Shown piece after piece: positions 9,304 to 16,559 of a stretch of DNA of 64,000 nt. Under the pieces are notes generated by a model, which saw only the letters and a list, made by a program, of their open reading frames with translations, did no database searches and was not told where the DNA came from. How positions within the stretch are numbered: the first letter of the stretch is position 1; every line of letters starts with the position of its first letter. This DNA is from an uncultured Dysgonomonas sp. (GTDB lineage: Bacteria; Bacteroidota; Bacteroidia; Bacteroidales; Dysgonomonadaceae): the NCBI RefSeq assembly GCF_900079725.1, contig NZ_LT599032.1, forward strand, positions 2,440,253 to 2,504,252, in the 5' to 3' direction. The translations under genes and the position numbers were made by a program.

Positions 9304-9588
9304 TGTTATTTCCAAGACGGTATAATGCTGAAATCACAGTATCAAACAAGGCTTACCCTTACATTAGCGCATTTATTGAATGCCCCAAAGCCCGAAGATA
9401 TGAAAAACAAATCTCCCGAAGCATATAAGCATTTTGAACTGATGCAGGACTTTTACAGGCAAATAGATAATCTGGGCTATGAAGAATTGCCCGAAGACTT
9501 ATATGCCCGATGGCTTGATTATATCGAAAAAGAAAAGGCCAAATCTGAAAAACTGCCCTCTATATTTATCCCGAAGAAAGGCGGATAA
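9304..9588 (+). pseudogene. Transglutaminase-like paralog, 3' fragment
   Basis: The open frame begins just inside the right end of the insertion sequence and has an internal ATG at 9325. The end (NLGYEELPEDLYARWLDYIE) matches the C-terminus of the gene at 4595 (LGYRKMPDEMYMKWLD), so it is the separated tail of the gene at 5623. The 5' fragment reads in a different frame relative to this piece, so simple excision would not obviously restore it. Confidence 0.65.
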
Positions 9589-9667
9589 AATTTATTTCTA
9601 CATTTGTATTTAAAATAGTAGAATTATTAATCGTAACCCATAGAATTTATATTCTATAATCGCACCC

Positions 9668-10588
9668 ATGATAGACCGTATAAAATTTTTAATCAAAGAT
9701 GTTGATTTTGATATAGTAGAACGTTTAGATTTAACGCTTGATGCACTTTACAAGAAAAAATACGAAAGTGAGGTATATGAAGGAAATATTGGCAATTTGA
9801 CTATTAAGTACCGCAAATCCTCGGAAGATAAGATTTTAACGATAAACGGTTCTTTGCATAAATATTACAAGGGTAATAATTTCTCATCCTTTACAATAGA
9901 TGAAGCTAAAAAAGCGATTCTTCAATTAGAAGAAAAAGTCGGAATTAGTAAAGACCGCTTTATGGTACAAAATATAGAACTTGGGTTGAATATTCGTATG
10001 CCAAGAACTCCAATGAAGTATATATACACTATAAAGAGCTATAAATTCAAAGACTTTATACCAATGACACCATACGAAACTAAAGTAATGGGGTATAGAT
10101 GTAAGTTTACAAATTATGAAATTAAGTTCTATGATAAAACTTATGACGCTAAAGTACAAGATAAGCAGATAGCTCCAAAAAACACCTTACGATATGAAAT
10201 AAAGATGAAAAATAAGTATGCGACCAGAAAAGGATTTATAGAAGTAACAGCAGAAAAAATATTTGATGGGATATATCTTCCAAAGGCAAAACGCCTTATG
10301 GATAATATATTTAAGGAACTTGACTTTTTAGATTTATCATGTAATCACGAAGGGATAGAACCCAATGAAGTAAAAGAATATTTCTTCATAAAATCAGATA
10401 ACTATAAATTCTATATCGAATATTTAAAAGAACTTGAAGAAAAAGACCCGAAGAAAAAGGTATATAAAAATGCAATGGATGCAAAAAGGAGATTAGTTAA
10501 GAAAGTAAGACCTAATTTGACAGGAGAACTTACAGGAGAATTAAAAGAAAAATTCGCAAAAGGCATAGAGGCTCTTTCCAAAAAATGA
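9668..10588 (+). CDS. Rep-like replication initiation protein
   Basis: 306 aa, lysine-rich. The N-terminal pattern (MIDRIKFLI, then GSLHKYYKGNN, FTIDEAKKAI, QNIELGLNI) and a later YEIKFYDKTYDAK recall phage/plasmid replication initiators of small Bacteroidetes replicons (CRI/RstA-like). No HUH motif is certain. The following 311-bp intergenic region contains a long inverted repeat that could be its origin. If correct, island A may replicate or be related to a small plasmid or phage. Confidence 0.5.
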   Translation: MIDRIKFLIKDVDFDIVERLDLTLDALYKKKYESEVYEGNIGNLTIKYRKSSEDKILTINGSLHKYYKGNNFSSFTIDEAKKAILQLEEKVGISKDRFMVQNIELGLNIRMPRTPMKYIYTIKSYKFKDFIPMTPYETKVMGYRCKFTNYEIKFYDKTYDAKVQDKQIAPKNTLRYEIKMKNKYATRKGFIEVTAEKIFDGIYLPKAKRLMDNIFKELDFLDLSCNHEGIEPNEVKEYFFIKSDNYKFYIEYLKELEEKDPKKKVYKNAMDAKRRLVKKVRPNLTGELTGELKEKFAKGIEALSKK

Positions 10589-10681
10589 ACAGGAGTTTAT
10601 AAATAATTACACAATCCAATATAGGGGAAAAAGTTGTATAAAATAAAATAGATTTATAGTATATATATGTAAAGTTCCGTA

Positions 10682-10857
10682 CTGTTTAATGATACTTTTA
10701 GGCAAACAAGATATATATTATATATATCGTTTTAAATAGTATGATTGCTTTACATATCGTCTAAACAACCTTAAAATATTATTTTATTAACCGTGTTTTA
10801 TAATATTAAAGTTGTAATTTTAAAATCAGAGGTTTGCCCTAAAGTATCATTAAACAG
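10682..10857. repeat. 26-bp inverted repeat pair, candidate origin or MITE
   Basis: Arms at 10682-10707 and 10832-10857 are inverted copies, identical in 24 of 26 bases. The 124-bp centre is very A+T-rich with alternating AT runs. The pair fills the otherwise empty region 10589-10899 between the Rep-like gene and the KAP gene. It could be a replication origin, a MITE (no target duplication seen) or a large cruciform regulator. Confidence 0.6.
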
Positions 10858-10899
10858 ATAAAACATATTTGTAGAACACAAATAAATCAAACTATTATA

Positions 10900-12804
10900 A
10901 TGAAACATATTGAAGAACTTGTTGGAAACTACTTAAAACTAAATACTGATTACGCATTATTTATAACAGGAAAATGGGGTATCGGAAAAACATATTATTA
11001 TAATAACACTTTAGTTTCTTTAATTAAAAATACAGAGATAAATAATTATGAAAAAAACAATTCTAAAAAATTTATTCCTGTATATATATCATTATTTGGC
11101 ATAAAAACCATTGAAGATTTACAGACTCAAATATTATTATCTATTTATAAGATTAATGGGAAGAAAGCTAAATTGGCAACATCTATCGCTAGTGCTTGTA
11201 TAAGAGGATTTGCTTCATATCATAATGTTGAGATAGAAACTTCGGATATTCTTCCTAATACCTTAAATATACGGGGATTTGATGATTTAATATTATGCTT
11301 TGATGATATAGAAAGAAAAAATGATGAGTTAAATATAAAAGAACTAGCAGGGTATATAAATTTACTACTAGAAAACTATTCTGCAAAAATCATATTAATT
11401 GCCAATGAGAAAGAAATTAAGGATAATAAAACAACGGAAGGAAAAAATAATTGGAAAGAAATAAAAGATAAAATTGTAGGTAATACTATTGAATTTAATC
11501 CCGATTTATCTTTTTCTATTAATGGTATAATTGAAAGTCTTAATACAAATAGTGATTATAGATCATATTTAAAAGAAGAATTAGATTTCATTTTGGAAAC
11601 GTTTTCCAAAACTTCTCTAAATCTTAGAACCTTAAAATATGCCCTATCCTGTTTTCAAACTGTCTTTAATTTAATAGAGCCTTTATTGGATAAATATACT
11701 GAAATTAAAAACAATAAAGCTGAAATATTAAAATCATTACTATATTTTACAATTGTTATTTCAGAAGAATATCGCTTAGGGAAAATAACGTATTCGGAAA
11801 ACAACGGCATAGATAATTGTTGGAGTTTTCTTTGGTTAGAGGATTTTCACTCTAATAACGGAACAGTAGAACTTACAGAAGATAATCAATCTTATGCCGG
11901 GCAATATTATCATAAGTATTATGCACCTGCTATGCCGACCTTTTACCAATCAATTTATGATTTTGTTACTGGAGGTGCAATTTTTCATAAAGAAAGTTTT
12001 ATTGAACAATTGAAAAAAGACTATCATGTATATGATAACTCAAAGTCTAAAATAGAAATATTATTTGATGTATTATCAAGAGATAATTGCTTCTTATTAT
12101 CAGAAAAGGAATATAGAGAAAGAACTAAGGAATTGCTTAGTTATATAGAAAAAGGATTATATTCTGACCCTGAAAGATATGTGAATTGTCTATATTTTGT
12201 TTTGAGGTTTGACAATATCTTAAACTACAATCCCGCACGTTTAGTAAAAAGGATTAAAATAGGTCTAAATAAAGCGGATATCAATTTTAGATATTATGAA
12301 TCCTTTAAGGATAGGCTTCATGCTTCAAGAAATGAAAAGGACTCTTTAGCTGAATATAAAACAGAAATAATAAACTGTTTAGATTTAAAATATCAAAAAT
12401 ATCAAAAGATTATTGACAAAACTAAAATTGAAGAATATGAAGATATGTGTAAAAAAAGCATATATGATTTTTGCTTATTCCTTTATGACAAAGGTATTCA
12501 TGGAATACTTGATAAAATAGATACAAAGGTATTTTATCTCTCATTTATTAGAGCAAATACAGAAGCTAAATATAAAGTAACTGGATGTATAGATGTTGTT
12601 TTAAGTAAATATTCAAATATATATTATTTAAAGGATTTCTTACCTTTCCTCGTTGGTCTCCAATCTCTATTAAAAAAAGGAGAGAAACAATACGCAAAAA
12701 AAACAGTTAGCGGATATTGTTATAGGAAATTTCAGGAATCTATAAATGGATATATTGAAAAAATAAACATTGAACTTAAACAATATCAAAACTCAAATTC
12801 CTAG
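10900..12804 (+). CDS. KAP-family P-loop NTPase
   Basis: 634 aa. The Walker A motif ITGKWGIGKTYYY is at residue 22 and Walker B LILCFDDIER near 128, then IILIANEKE. This matches KAP-type STAND-like NTPases, which often act in phage defence or membrane-associated signalling. The long helical C-terminal part (residues 250-634) is probably the sensor/effector region; no transmembrane segment is obvious. It sits alone between a Rep-like gene and a broken caspase-like gene, a setting typical of defence cargo. Confidence 0.75.
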   Translation: MKHIEELVGNYLKLNTDYALFITGKWGIGKTYYYNNTLVSLIKNTEINNYEKNNSKKFIPVYISLFGIKTIEDLQTQILLSIYKINGKKAKLATSIASACIRGFASYHNVEIETSDILPNTLNIRGFDDLILCFDDIERKNDELNIKELAGYINLLLENYSAKIILIANEKEIKDNKTTEGKNNWKEIKDKIVGNTIEFNPDLSFSINGIIESLNTNSDYRSYLKEELDFILETFSKTSLNLRTLKYALSCFQTVFNLIEPLLDKYTEIKNNKAEILKSLLYFTIVISEEYRLGKITYSENNGIDNCWSFLWLEDFHSNNGTVELTEDNQSYAGQYYHKYYAPAMPTFYQSIYDFVTGGAIFHKESFIEQLKKDYHVYDNSKSKIEILFDVLSRDNCFLLSEKEYRERTKELLSYIEKGLYSDPERYVNCLYFVLRFDNILNYNPARLVKRIKIGLNKADINFRYYESFKDRLHASRNEKDSLAEYKTEIINCLDLKYQKYQKIIDKTKIEEYEDMCKKSIYDFCLFLYDKGIHGILDKIDTKVFYLSFIRANTEAKYKVTGCIDVVLSKYSNIYYLKDFLPFLVGLQSLLKKGEKQYAKKTVSGYCYRKFQESINGYIEKINIELKQYQNSNS

Positions 12805-13353
12805 ATAGTATAGGGTGGTTTCTATTTATTGTATTTGAAAGATGGCTTGTATAGCAATATTTCTGCAACAAATCAAAATACAATAATTCAAAAGCACAAG
12901 CATCAATAAAATCTACTCTCTTACGATAGCCCGAAATAAACTGGCAATTTGTAGTTGTCAAAAAGTGTTGGATATTCTTTTCAGAAGTACGCATAGTATA
13001 ATTAGCGTGAGGTTGTTGTATCCCGTTAAATGGCTTTTGCCGGCTAATTTACCCTCTAAAGCCGTTGCAATCTCTTTTAGTGTTATGTGTTGTTTTTCTA
13101 CTTCGATGCGGTTAGGTTTGCCATGAAACGCCAAATATAAAACAGGATAGTTTTTATAAGTTCCTTTTGTGAATTGTTGTAAGCGTTTGTAGAATTCTTC
13201 TTTAGTATCGCATTTATAATATACATATTTGATATTAGCAAAAGTACGAAGTAATTCGAGCATTGGTTTTACACTTTGATGGCTTTTCGGATTCTTATTC
13301 CAGTTACCCTCTAAACAATAGATATTTCTTTCGTATGTCTTTGTATCACTCAT
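12776..13353 (-). pseudogene. Broken caspase/CHAT-like (DUF6642-like) gene
   Basis: The 5' part (13353 to about 13045) encodes MSDTKTYERNIYCLEGNW, then YPVLYLAFHGKPNRIEV, which looks like the catalytic-His block of caspase/CHAT-fold DUF6642-type proteins, then EIATALEGKLAGK. The 3' part (12994-12776) continues in another frame with FLTTTNCQFISGYRKRVDFI and FELLYFDLLQ, which fits the C-terminal end of the same family. Between them lies the 47-bp repeat (12998-13044), where the Cys-containing segment would be expected. The gene start overlaps the integrase stop (ATGA), so they share an operon. Confidence 0.6.
12998..13044 (-). repeat. 47-bp repeat inside the caspase-like gene (right copy)
   Basis: Inverted copy of 2827-2873 with one mismatch. 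Here it is edged by AATTAGC and GCTAATT, short inverted ends not present at the left copy. It causes the frameshift in the caspase-like gene. Confidence 0.7.
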
Positions 13354-14246
13354 AGTATAATATCGCTAAATACATCATAAAAACGCGGCAAATCCTGCTT
13401 CCTTATTATCTCGTCATTGTACACCTCTAGCATTTGAATACTTCTATGGCGGCTGTATTTAGAAACAGTTAGTAATTCACCCTTGTAAGATTTTATTAAT
13501 TTGGTTATAAAAAAATGACGGAAACCGTGGATACTTCCGTCAATATTTAGATCATTTAGAACTTTCTTTATTATCTCTCGTATGGATTTAGTTGTTAGCC
13601 GACTTCCCGAAGAGAAATTACTTCCGCTTCGGAATAAAGCACCCTCTCTTATCCTATTTGTATGTAGATATTCTTTTAATACTTTAATGGTTGAGGGATG
13701 CAAATGTATAAGCTCTTTATCGTCCTGCCCCTTACCTATAATAAAAGCGGTCTTATCTTTCAGGTTAATATCGGTTACATTCAGCCGTGTAATTTCTACT
13801 TGGCGCAAACCTTGAAATATAAGCAGTGATAAAATAGACTTTAAACGCAAGTTTTGAATTGTCGGCTCTAATGAAGAACAATAATCTACAATCTTAGAAA
13901 TATCCTCATTGCAAAGACCGTCTTTCTTATGCAGCTTGCTTTGTTTAAATCCTCTTACTTTTGTATTAATCTGAAAAGGGAATCGTTGTAAGTTATTCAG
14001 ACCATCAATGAAAATCTTAGCGGAAATTAAATACTTGTTTTTTGTGGAAACACTTAGCGTGTCAATAGAACTTAAATAGCGTTTATACTCTAAGTAAGTA
14101 TTGGAATTAATTCCATGTAATTTTACAAAATGAATGAAATGTTTAATCCGGGTCAGATACTCTTTTCGTGTGTTTTCGGTTATATCTATACAATCAAAAA
14201 TACTGTTTTTTAATTGTAATACATCATTGTAGTTTACTAACTCCAT
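13350..14246 (-). CDS. Tyrosine recombinase of island A
   Basis: 298 aa, XerC/D-like length. An N-terminal SAM-like core-binding domain (residues 15-95) precedes the catalytic domain, with all classic residues visible: Arg in GLRQVEI, Lys in IIGKGQDDK, HGFRH, the second His in SRHRS and the Tyr nucleophile in EVYND. It is transcribed away from the adjacent tRNA-Phe copy at 14436 and is the likely integrase for island A. Its stop overlaps the start of the caspase-like gene. Confidence 0.9.
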   Translation of the reverse strand: MELVNYNDVLQLKNSIFDCIDITENTRKEYLTRIKHFIHFVKLHGINSNTYLEYKRYLSSIDTLSVSTKNKYLISAKIFIDGLNNLQRFPFQINTKVRGFKQSKLHKKDGLCNEDISKIVDYCSSLEPTIQNLRLKSILSLLIFQGLRQVEITRLNVTDINLKDKTAFIIGKGQDDKELIHLHPSTIKVLKEYLHTNRIREGALFRSGSNFSSGSRLTTKSIREIIKKVLNDLNIDGSIHGFRHFFITKLIKSYKGELLTVSKYSRHRSIQMLEVYNDEIIRKQDLPRFYDVFSDIIL

Positions 14247-14393
14247 CGTTTTTAATTTAGTGATTATTTACTAAGTAATTACTTGAAGTTACTAAAAATA
14301 TCTTACATTTTCAAATGTAAATATCTAATTATAAGGTATTTATCTATTAATCATCTAAATGTTTAACCTATGTTTACCCAACTAAAAAGAAAA

Positions 14394-14422
14394 AACGCTG
14401 TAATCTATTCAATTACAACGTT
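14394..14422 (-). terminator. Terminator brought by island A
   Basis: Arms AACGCTGTAAT (14394-14404) and ATTACAACGTT (14412-14422) form an 11-bp stem with one G-U pair, beside the tRNA 3'-end copy at 14436. It would have ended tRNA-Phe transcription after island A integrated. Confidence 0.7.
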
Positions 14423-14435
14423 TTATAAGTTTTTA

Positions 14436-14485
14436 AAAGTGGTGCCACCAGGAATCGAACCGGGGACACAAGGATTTTCAGTCCT
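14436..14485. other. attL of prophage B / right end of island A
   Basis: Fifty bases identical to 60955-61004, covering the 3' end of tRNA-Phe from the anticodon-loop side through the acceptor end plus AAAG-type flank. It is the junction between the two elements. The rest of 14247-14620 holds the island A integrase upstream region and, after the site, an A+T-rich promoter region with TATATTTG near 14537. Confidence 0.95.
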
Positions 14486-14620
14486 AATATTTTAAATATA
14501 TAATAAATTGATTATAAAATATTTATATTAATTATTATATTTGTATATGTCAACAAAATAATAACTATTGATATTTTTATTATTTACTGATTATTATATT
14601 TTAAGTAGATTATAAAGAAA

Positions 14621-15103
14621 ATGCATACTACCAAATTTACGATTGAAGATTATCTGGCCGAATATCTCCGAGGTAAATGGGGAGTGAAAGATAAGGATGG
14701 AAATCATACATCCGTAGTTAGAATCCCAGAGAATATATATCTATATGACATATTATCCTCTATAACAATAAAAAAGCCCCGTCATATTAAAGAAATAGAT
14801 GGAAATCTGGAAATAGTTATTCCACACCGCAGAGAGGGTAACAAGAAACCCGAAGTATATAGCTATGTCAGCAAGAAAGGAGCAAAATTATTTAATAAGT
14901 CACTTAAACTCTTCTTTCGCGCTGATTTACATGAATACCTGGATCACAAAAAACACGAAGAAGGAATATCCTACAAAGACGCCGGCTTCATGTTTGTCGC
15001 TGAACTAGGAATTGAGTCCTTTGATTCGGAGTCTGTAACAAAGAATTATTCAAGATGGAGACAGAAAGTAAGAAATAGAAAAAAGGCCTATGCTACCAGA
15101 TAA
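14621..15103 (+). CDS. Phage protein, unknown, possible DNA-binding
   Basis: 160 aa, basic at the C-terminus (YSRWRQKVRNRKKAYATR). The segment GISYKDAGFMFVAELGI near residue 115 could be a helix-turn-helix. It is the first gene inside attL, with a TATATTTG promoter upstream. I do not recognise the family; it could be a late regulator or a packaging accessory. Confidence 0.6.
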   Translation: MHTTKFTIEDYLAEYLRGKWGVKDKDGNHTSVVRIPENIYLYDILSSITIKKPRHIKEIDGNLEIVIPHRREGNKKPEVYSYVSKKGAKLFNKSLKLFFRADLHEYLDHKKHEEGISYKDAGFMFVAELGIESFDSESVTKNYSRWRQKVRNRKKAYATR

Positions 15104-15218
15104 AAAGAATAGGTTAATTAAAGTTAAAACACAGCGACAAACCTTACCTTCCTGTCCTTTTTTTTGCGGCAAAAGTGCGGCAAAAGTGCGGGTTTGTTGA
15201 TATACAACACATTATGCT

Positions 15219-15587
15219 ATGAATAAGGTAATTTGTAAGAGGCTCGAGCTCGTCCATGTTCAGGACATCGATAAAATGTATGCTGACCAGGTAACGCTAA
15301 AACCAGGTAAAACATTCACCCAGTTAATACTTGAAGGAAAGGCTGAATATAGCAGTCAATCACAAACTCCGGATGCCGGACCAGTAGTAAATGAAACTGT
15401 AACAGCCAAAATAAGGCCCACTCAGGAATCATATATAATAAAGTTTCCACTAAGATATTATGTTATCCGGCTTTACACAGATGCCGGAGCATTTATAGTC
15501 GGCTCTCTCGACTACCCTGCAGAACTAACGTTCAAAGATGATAAGGTATATGTAAATCTTACTTTTAAGGCTTCGAAACCGCTTTAA
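15219..15587 (+). CDS. Small phage structural-type protein, unknown
   Basis: 122 aa, beta-rich, with YIIKFPLRYYVIRLYTDAGA in the middle and LTFKASKPL at the end. It precedes the capsid protease; its promoter region contains the tandem direct repeat GCGGCAAAAGT (about 15171-15191). Possible head-decoration or head-fibre protein; function not identified. Confidence 0.55.
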   Translation: MNKVICKRLELVHVQDIDKMYADQVTLKPGKTFTQLILEGKAEYSSQSQTPDAGPVVNETVTAKIRPTQESYIIKFPLRYYVIRLYTDAGAFIVGSLDYPAELTFKDDKVYVNLTFKASKPL

Positions 15588-15588
15588 T

Positions 15589-15624
15589 AGTCCTTTATAA
15601 CCCCTCCTTATATAGATAACATTG
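15589..15624 (+). promoter_or_regulatory. Prophage 25-spaced promoter, copy 1
   Basis: AGTCCTTTA (15589-15597) is followed by ACATTG, whose TTG starts exactly 25 nt after the box. It lies directly after the stop of the upstream gene and before the capsid protease gene at 15642. It is the weakest member of the six. Confidence 0.55.
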
Positions 15625-15641
15625 CATAAAACTTCAATGCA

Positions 15642-16556
15642 ATGTTTGAATTCCTTTTACAAGAAATCTTGACGTCCAAGCTGTTGATGCACCATTCATC
15701 ACTCAATAGCTTGGAGATTCTTATTCAAAAATTAAGAGAACCGGAAAAAGCAGAAAAACCAGGGAAACAATTAACTCCGGTAAATCTCCTTCCTGGATTC
15801 AATATCAGTTGTGTAAAATATGCTACTCCCGGGGACATCTATATAGAGAAAGATCCATTCGCCGATCTGGATGAAAACTCTATTGCCATAATCCCTATCA
15901 TCGGCTCGATGTTCAAATATAGTTCTTGGTGGAACTATGGGATGGATGATATTGCAGATCTTATCAGGCTGGCAGATGCATCACCTAATATTATTGGAAC
16001 AATTCTTCTATGTAATACACCGGGAGGAACTTCTCAATCTATCATCCAACTGGAGGATGCCATGCGAAACCGGACAAAGCCCAGTGTCGGCCTGATTGAC
16101 GGTAACTGTTGCTCAGGCGGAATCTATGCGCTTTCATTTTGCGACAGATTAGCAGCCACTAACCCCATGTGTGTGATAGGAAATATCGGAGTTTACAATC
16201 AAATCGTAAATGATGACAAGTGGTTTGAAGAAAGGGGCGTGAAATTTATTTCAGTTTATCCCCCAGAATCGAAATATAAAAATCTTGCTTATACCGAAGC
16301 AAAAGATGGAAACCCCAAAATACTGATAGAAGAATCCCTTTCTCCTTTCGCCATCCACTTCCAGAACATAATCAAGCAAAACAGACCTAATCTGGATTTG
16401 TCAGTTGAAGGAATTATCGAAGGAAAAGACTTTTATGCCCAGGATGCTGAAAAGAACGGACTGATAGATACCATAACCAATCTGGAAGGTGCGGTCAACC
16501 TATTAAGAATTCTCCATACAGAAAAACAATCAATTTATTCACCTTTTAAAAAATAG
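15642..16556 (+). CDS. S49-family prohead protease
   Basis: 304 aa, SppA/ClpP fold. LLCNTPGGTSQSIIQLEDA (residues 125-143) precedes GNCCSGGIYALSF near 162, whose Ser is the probable nucleophile, and a later Lys-containing EERGVKFISVYPPESKYK. S49 peptidases act as prohead maturation proteases, and this gene is directly upstream of the capsid gene (3-bp gap). Phage promoter copy 1 lies in front. Confidence 0.85.
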   Translation: MFEFLLQEILTSKLLMHHSSLNSLEILIQKLREPEKAEKPGKQLTPVNLLPGFNISCVKYATPGDIYIEKDPFADLDENSIAIIPIIGSMFKYSSWWNYGMDDIADLIRLADASPNIIGTILLCNTPGGTSQSIIQLEDAMRNRTKPSVGLIDGNCCSGGIYALSFCDRLAATNPMCVIGNIGVYNQIVNDDKWFEERGVKFISVYPPESKYKNLAYTEAKDGNPKILIEESLSPFAIHFQNIIKQNRPNLDLSVEGIIEGKDFYAQDAEKNGLIDTITNLEGAVNLLRILHTEKQSIYSPFKK

Positions 16557-16559
16557 AAA

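Larger units (their letters stand above)
6688..9305 (+). mobile_element. IS21-family insertion sequence
   Basis: A 2.6 kb element with istA and istB. The left end carries four TGACCCC motifs (about 6696, 6720, 6743, 6769), and the right end carries inverted counterparts (GGGGTCAATTTAGATTGGCG, then GGGGGTCT). The outer 35-40 bp of both ends match as imperfect inverted repeats. A clean target duplication is not evident, so the exact tips are approximate. The insertion splits a transglutaminase-like gene. Confidence 0.85.
1180..14485. mobile_element. Integrative island A in the tRNA-Phe locus
   Basis: The interval is bounded on the left by a 13-bp copy of the tRNA-Phe 3' end (GTGGTGCCACCAG, 1180-1192) and on the right by a longer copy at 14436-14485. 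The integrase gene (13350-14246) lies next to the right end. Content is very A+T-rich accessory DNA: DUF4143 ATPase, RHS-core metallopeptidase, transglutaminase-like secreted proteins, an IS21 insertion, a Rep-like protein, a KAP NTPase and a broken caspase-like gene. No conjugation or virion genes are visible, so it is either mobilised in trans or a degraded satellite. Confidence 0.65.

Noticed and set aside
6688-9305. Precise target-site duplication of the IS21 element
   Set aside because: Flanks share only ATTT-like bases and joining them does not restore a frame; the exact ends cannot be stated.
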